From: a virus
Reading direction: 5' to 3' (one strand)
IMG/VR virus record: IMGVR_UViG_3300020595_003118
Span: 1 to 61,454 of that record
DNA: 61,454 nt
This document shows, piece after piece, positions 57,779 to 61,454 of this stretch. The position numbers and the translations under genes are program-made. The notes beneath the pieces were generated by a model. The model was given only the letters and a program-made list of their open reading frames with translations. It was not told where the DNA came from and searched no databases. Within the stretch, counting starts at the first letter, position 1; each line of letters begins with the position of its first letter.

Positions 57779-57801
57779 AATTTATTTTTTTTATGTTTTT
57801 T

Positions 57802-59310
57802 TTATTTACCCGCAAGTTCGAATTCGAAGTTTTCAAATTCATCTTTAAGGGATTTGTATTCATGTTGAGAGTTAGTAACTTCTTCTGTTGCTGAATTGGA
57901 AGCTTCGGTGATTACCGCCTCTGCTTCTTCTTCCGCCGCAGCTTCTGCTACACACTCTTCGGTTTCTTCTGAATCGGACTCTTCTTGAGAGACTTCTTCA
58001 CTAGCTTCTGCCTTTAAGTGACTTCCAGCTAAAATTTTAAATCTACTAAGCCAAGCGCCATACTGCTCTTCATCTATATTCTTGATTTCTTCAGCAACAA
58101 CCTTCGCTACTTCGCCTTCAAGATTAAATTCAGAACTTAGAGCAGTCATTCTTTCGTCGAATACTCTTTGTTTTTCTTGCGCTTCAACTTTGTCTTTAAT
58201 TTCAGAAAGTTCGGAGTCTTGAGCGGCCTTAGCTGCTTCAAGTTCTGCTATTTTCGTCTCCAACGTCGCACGAGCTTCTTCGGCCTGTACGATAAGTGCA
58301 TCTTTTTCGGAGATGGAAGCTGCAAACTCTTCACTCTTCGCACGAATTTCGTCGGCGATAGCGGAAGCTTGAGCTTTATCAACTACGGAATCGAAATTCG
58401 CTTCCAAAGATGCAAGGGTAGTTACATTAACTTCATCACCAGAGGTAATAGAAGCTAGCGCATTTTTATAATCTGTAATATTTGAGATCTTCATTGCTTT
58501 ATTTGGTTTTACATTTATTTTCACTGTTTGTGAATTTTTTTTATTATTATTTTTAATAATTTTAGACTCGGAAGTAATTATACCTTTAACATCAGCCGCA
58601 GGGTTCTTTACTATGCCAGCACCTAAAAATAATTTTTCTCCTTTTATCAGCCTATAGATAGGAGAACCATCATAGTCTCCATTTCCTCCATAGCACCTTA
58701 AGAAGGGTTTCATTTTTTCAATTTCTCTCTTATCAGAAACTATGTCACCCTCGGCAACATACTTTGATCCCTTTAAGATTTCAAAGTCATTGAAATATAC
58801 TTCCCAAGACATAGAAGCCATTCCATATTCTTCGCTATCCTCTTCGGAAGCTTGAACTAAAAATTCAGCTAGGTCTGGGTTAACACTTTTCCAGATATAT
58901 CCAGTGCCTCCAACTACGACTGGACCGTCGTAGTCTTTTAGGCTACTTTCCTCTATCATCTCCCTATCTTCAGAATACTTTCTGTAGAAAGGGCTAATCA
59001 GAGATCCTACGATCATATCTTCCTCGTGTTCTAAATTTAAATATTTATTAGGTACTTGCTTAGCAAGCTCAAGCGCTCCTTCTCTATCGACCAGATCTCC
59101 ATTTTTATTTGCATTGTCTGAAACATACAAGTCCGCAGAAAGAAATAATAGGTCTGGATTTTTCTCAAAGTCACCTTCTGATACATTCAAAGTATCCTTT
59201 AAATTTTGTAAAGAAGCCTTCGATAGATTAGAAGTGGTTAGAGATACGACGTTTGCCTTAGAAAGGAAGGTACTTTTATATTTGAATTTGTCACTTAACG
59301 AAGAGCGCAT
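57802..59310 (-). CDS. Prohead protease fused to scaffold
   Basis: 502 residues. Residues 50-250 are an S78/U9-type prohead protease: ANKNGDLVDREGALELAKQV, LNLEHEEDMIVGSL (H95), YGMASMSWEVYF (S166 or S168) and KLFLGAGIVKNPAADVKGI. The linker 250-272 is lysine/asparagine-rich (KNNNKKNSQTVKINVKPNKA). Residues 273-502 form a coiled-coil scaffold (KDALIVQAEEARATLETKIAELE, EAQEKQRVFDERM) with a highly acidic end (AEAAAEEEAEAVITEASNSATEE). An in-frame ATG at residue 273 (58494) follows an A-rich leader-like stretch and could start a separate scaffold protein, as with lambda C and Nu3. It processes and shapes the prohead. Confidence 0.88.
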   Translation of the reverse strand: MRSSLSDKFKYKSTFLSKANVVSLTTSNLSKASLQNLKDTLNVSEGDFEKNPDLLFLSADLYVSDNANKNGDLVDREGALELAKQVPNKYLNLEHEEDMIVGSLISPFYRKYSEDREMIEESSLKDYDGPVVVGGTGYIWKSVNPDLAEFLVQASEEDSEEYGMASMSWEVYFNDFEILKGSKYVAEGDIVSDKREIEKMKPFLRCYGGNGDYDGSPIYRLIKGEKLFLGAGIVKNPAADVKGIITSESKIIKNNNKKNSQTVKINVKPNKAMKISNITDYKNALASITSGDEVNVTTLASLEANFDSVVDKAQASAIADEIRAKSEEFAASISEKDALIVQAEEARATLETKIAELEAAKAAQDSELSEIKDKVEAQEKQRVFDERMTALSSEFNLEGEVAKVVAEEIKNIDEEQYGAWLSRFKILAGSHLKAEASEEVSQEESDSEETEECVAEAAAEEEAEAVITEASNSATEEVTNSQHEYKSLKDEFENFEFELAGK

Positions 59311-59345
59311 ATAGTTATATACATGGTAACACCAAACTTGAGAAG

Positions 59346-61355
59346 TTATTTGGAGTGATAAATCAACATACCCATAAAGTCGTCACTAAGCTCAAAATCA
59401 TTACAAATGCTCTCAATCTGATTTTCGATATCTGTATTGCTCAATACAATTTTCTTTTCTATTACCTCTTCAATCGCTTTTTTCCAGTCCTTTATTTCAT
59501 AATTCTTGGATATGTTGTAAGCTATAGACTTTGTAATTTCTTTCTGCTTTTCACTAACTTCTTCTATCCCGTATTTCTTAGCAAAGGAGCTATTGGTATC
59601 TTCCTTAAGACTATCATACTCTGACAATACATCTTTAAGGCTCTTGATTGAAAGCTGTTCAATGCTGCCGACTCTTCTTTGTCTTACTTCATTGAATCCA
59701 GAATCCTTACTTGGAGGCCTTCCGACTTGATTGGCAGAAGGCTCCTTATCATTATTTCCTGTGTCAGCATCCAAAGGATTATATTGACTATTGTTGAAAA
59801 TTTGAGGGAAATATATATCTTCCTCTTTTTGCTTTTTAAACTTTCTTTGAGAAAGAATACTCTCATGAGAGTTCGGAAGCATTCCATTTTTAGTTGCTTC
59901 AAAAAGTTCCTCTGGAGTTAGGAATCCAAGCTCTGCCATTCTAGTATAAACTCTAAACATCTGGGCATCATCTTCTAGACTTACGGAAGAAAGCTTTACA
60001 GTTGGCTTGGCATTAAATCCCATCTTCTTGCAGACATCGCTAAGCTCATCTTCAAGCCATCTTTTAAATATGTTTTGACCTTTCTGAAGTCTTTCGCAAA
60101 ATATTTTTACCTTAGTAACCGAATTAGAGAATGTTTCGTTTCCTCCAAATACAGTTTGCAAGCCTTCTCTAATATCTTCGTTGACTTGCTCATACTTAGC
60201 CTTCCCGATGATCTTATCAATATCTGGGATTACATATTCTGCTTTTGTAGTGTAATCGGCCACTAGTACTCGTTGAGCTTTCTTGTTCTCAAATAGAGTT
60301 TTCATATAAGCCATATGCTCAGGATTTGGAGGAAGTTCAGTTCCGTCTCTACCCTTAGCCCCTCCCATAGTAAGAAGAAGAAGCATACTGTCCAAAGAGC
60401 TAATAATCTGCCTATCAGCATTTTTCATTTCCATTTTTAGTTCGATATCATCCAGTACCCCGTAGAATAGAGGAACAGCAAAGTATTCGTAATCCTGCTT
60501 CTGGTAGAAGATAGAATCAACATTCTCTAAAGCTACCCGTAAAGTTTCTTGAGAGCTGCCATAGTTTTCACTATAATTTTGTATTTGAACTTGTATTTCT
60601 TTGTCTAAGTTGTTGAAAATAGCCTTCTCAGTTGGAGTCTTTGGATTTTTAAGTCTCTGTATTTCGTAAGGGCTAAGTATCTTGTATACTGCAGAGTCAT
60701 ATGTTACTCCACCTTCAAGGGCTACTTGAGCTGGGTTAAGAACTGTATACTTTACTGGTATATTGACACTGCCGCTTTTAACATCTCTTAAGCTGGTAAT
60801 ATCTTTCTTATCTACCTTCCCACCTATTTTATAAATAAAAAGGTTACAAGATCTGTAAAGCTCTCTATAGAATTGTTCAGAGAATCCCTGCATATTGACG
60901 GCTTCTAGCCATCCTTTGCAAAATGCTTTTGCAGAGCTATTTTTATCGCTGATTTGAATCTCTGAAACGGAGAACTCTACCATAGTTTCTATAGTATTTC
61001 TAAACAGCTGAAATTCTTCCCAAGCCTTTTGGCACAAGTATACAACCTCTTGAATGCCAATATACCCATCTGAGTGTCTACGATAAATAGTCCCTCTACC
61101 TATTAGATTTGGAAATCTTGCCGCCAACTCGCTGTCAACGCCCAAAGCACTATCAAAAGTTCTTCCTAGAAAGCCGCTCCTGCTGTTGCCTCCTCCTACC
61201 ATCCCAATACTCTTTTCGATATTCTCTCTGCTAGAGAAGACATCGTTATAAGTTAATTCTGGCTGTTGAGTAGAAGCTTCCGCTTCTTTCTGAGCATAGT
61301 ATGCTTTTCTATCTTTATGATATAGAGAATTTGAGTTGTACTTCTTTTTTGCCAT
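59346..61355 (-). CDS. Portal protein
   Basis: 669 residues. Located directly after the terminase end and before the protease, the canonical slot. It has a polar N-arm (MAKKKYNSNSLYHKDRKAYY), FLGRTFDSALGVDSELAARFPNLIG, then the core: WEEFQLFRNTIETMVEFSVSEI, KAFCKGWLEAVNMQGFSEQFYRELYRSCNLFIYKIGG (clip/stem region), KYTVLNPAQVALEGG, FAVPLFYGVLDDIELKMEMKNADRQII and a long C-terminal helical barrel (IEQLSIKSLKDVLSEYDSLKED). It forms the dodecameric DNA gate at one capsid vertex. Preceded by a TGTAATA element 15 nt from the ATG. Confidence 0.87.
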   Translation of the reverse strand: MAKKKYNSNSLYHKDRKAYYAQKEAEASTQQPELTYNDVFSSRENIEKSIGMVGGGNSRSGFLGRTFDSALGVDSELAARFPNLIGRGTIYRRHSDGYIGIQEVVYLCQKAWEEFQLFRNTIETMVEFSVSEIQISDKNSSAKAFCKGWLEAVNMQGFSEQFYRELYRSCNLFIYKIGGKVDKKDITSLRDVKSGSVNIPVKYTVLNPAQVALEGGVTYDSAVYKILSPYEIQRLKNPKTPTEKAIFNNLDKEIQVQIQNYSENYGSSQETLRVALENVDSIFYQKQDYEYFAVPLFYGVLDDIELKMEMKNADRQIISSLDSMLLLLTMGGAKGRDGTELPPNPEHMAYMKTLFENKKAQRVLVADYTTKAEYVIPDIDKIIGKAKYEQVNEDIREGLQTVFGGNETFSNSVTKVKIFCERLQKGQNIFKRWLEDELSDVCKKMGFNAKPTVKLSSVSLEDDAQMFRVYTRMAELGFLTPEELFEATKNGMLPNSHESILSQRKFKKQKEEDIYFPQIFNNSQYNPLDADTGNNDKEPSANQVGRPPSKDSGFNEVRQRRVGSIEQLSIKSLKDVLSEYDSLKEDTNSSFAKKYGIEEVSEKQKEITKSIAYNISKNYEIKDWKKAIEEVIEKKIVLSNTDIENQIESICNDFELSDDFMGMLIYHSK

Positions 61356-61363
61356 TTGGTAGA

Positions 61364-61370
61364 TATTACA
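61364..61370 (-). promoter_or_regulatory. Candidate late promoter element TGTAATA
   Basis: Minus strand AAATGTAATATCTACCAA before the ATG at 61355. Upstream sequence has no TTGACA-like box. It would start the head transcript (portal, protease, decoration, capsid). Confidence 0.55.
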
Positions 61371-61394
61371 TTTAATGTGACTTTATGTGAAAGA

Positions 61395-61454
61395 TTAGAA
61401 CATCATAGGAGGAACCCAAGTAGATACCTCTTCTTCGTCCGTTTCGTTAAGTAA
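61395..61454 (-). CDS. C-terminal end of the gene upstream of portal (probably large terminase)
   Basis: Minus strand reads …LLNETDEEEVSTWVPPMMF and a TAA at 61397-61395, running off the right edge. Only 19 residues are visible, so identity rests on position: the gene just upstream of portal is normally the large terminase. AGAACTTC follows with no hairpin. Confidence 0.6.
   Translation of the reverse strand, partial: LLNETDEEEVSTWVPPMMF

Noticed and set aside
1-61454. CRISPR arrays, tRNA genes, integrase, att sites, insertion sequences
   Set aside because: No regularly spaced palindromic repeats, cloverleafs, integrase motifs or transposase frames were found when reading both strands.

Overview
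The window is an AT-rich piece of a tailed double-stranded DNA bacteriophage genome (Caudoviricetes). It carries a portal, a prohead protease/scaffold, a major capsid protein, connector proteins, a tail tube, a 1,922-residue tape measure and large tail fibres. No sheath protein is visible, so a long non-contractile (siphovirus-like) tail is the best guess. The host cannot be named. Genes for a heptose kinase, a heptose nucleotidyltransferase, a GT9-type heptosyltransferase and a GDP-mannose dehydratase suggest a Gram-negative host with a glycan-rich surface. No integrase, repressor, tRNA, CRISPR or insertion sequence was seen. Terminase is represented only by what is probably its last 19 residues, at the right edge.

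Layout. (1) 1-2323, minus strand: two appendage proteins sharing an N-terminal module (one with BspA-type leucine-rich repeats) and two conserved phage proteins. (2) 2386-4221, minus strand: a short operon of a small sigma-70-family factor, a GT-B glycosyltransferase and a 68-residue protein, ended by a UUCG-loop terminator. (3) 4300-10582, plus strand: an HTH protein, then a tightly coupled series of glycosyltransferases and methyltransferases, ending in a 174-bp duplicated promoter/leader cassette. (4) 10693-23675, plus strand: class I ribonucleotide reductase, GDP-mannose dehydratase, RecA, PD-(D/E)XK nucleases, SbcD-like phosphoesterase, DnaB helicase, primase, a split HldE-like pair and SSB. 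(5) 23771-28274, plus strand: a GT4-DUF4214-GT9 fusion with the second half of the GT9 in the next gene, then three unknowns. (6) 28312-61454, minus strand: the whole virion module, read right to left from terminase/portal to tail fibres. A bidirectional terminator at 28299-28336 separates the two convergent halves.

Regulation is the most striking aspect. Plus-strand genes and the sigma-factor gene have host-type promoters (TTGACA, 15-17 bp, -10 box). In five of them the -10 box lies only 5-8 nt from the ATG, implying leaderless mRNAs. Six virion-module or appendage genes instead carry TGTAATA 13-17 nt before the ATG, with no -35 box; four have the exact 8-mer GTGTAATA. This resembles the logic of T4 late promoters (a -10-only element read by a minimal phage sigma). 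The sigma-like gene at 3697-4221 is the obvious candidate reader.

The genes suggest a phage that makes its own dNTPs and replication fork, and remodels sugars extensively: ADP/GDP-sugar synthesis plus at least seven glycosyltransferase-like proteins. It displays large adhesive fibres, including an unusual cysteine-rich, Asp-Pro/Gly-Pro-Asp repeat protein. All functional calls come from reading motifs in the translated sequence; no database search was run.
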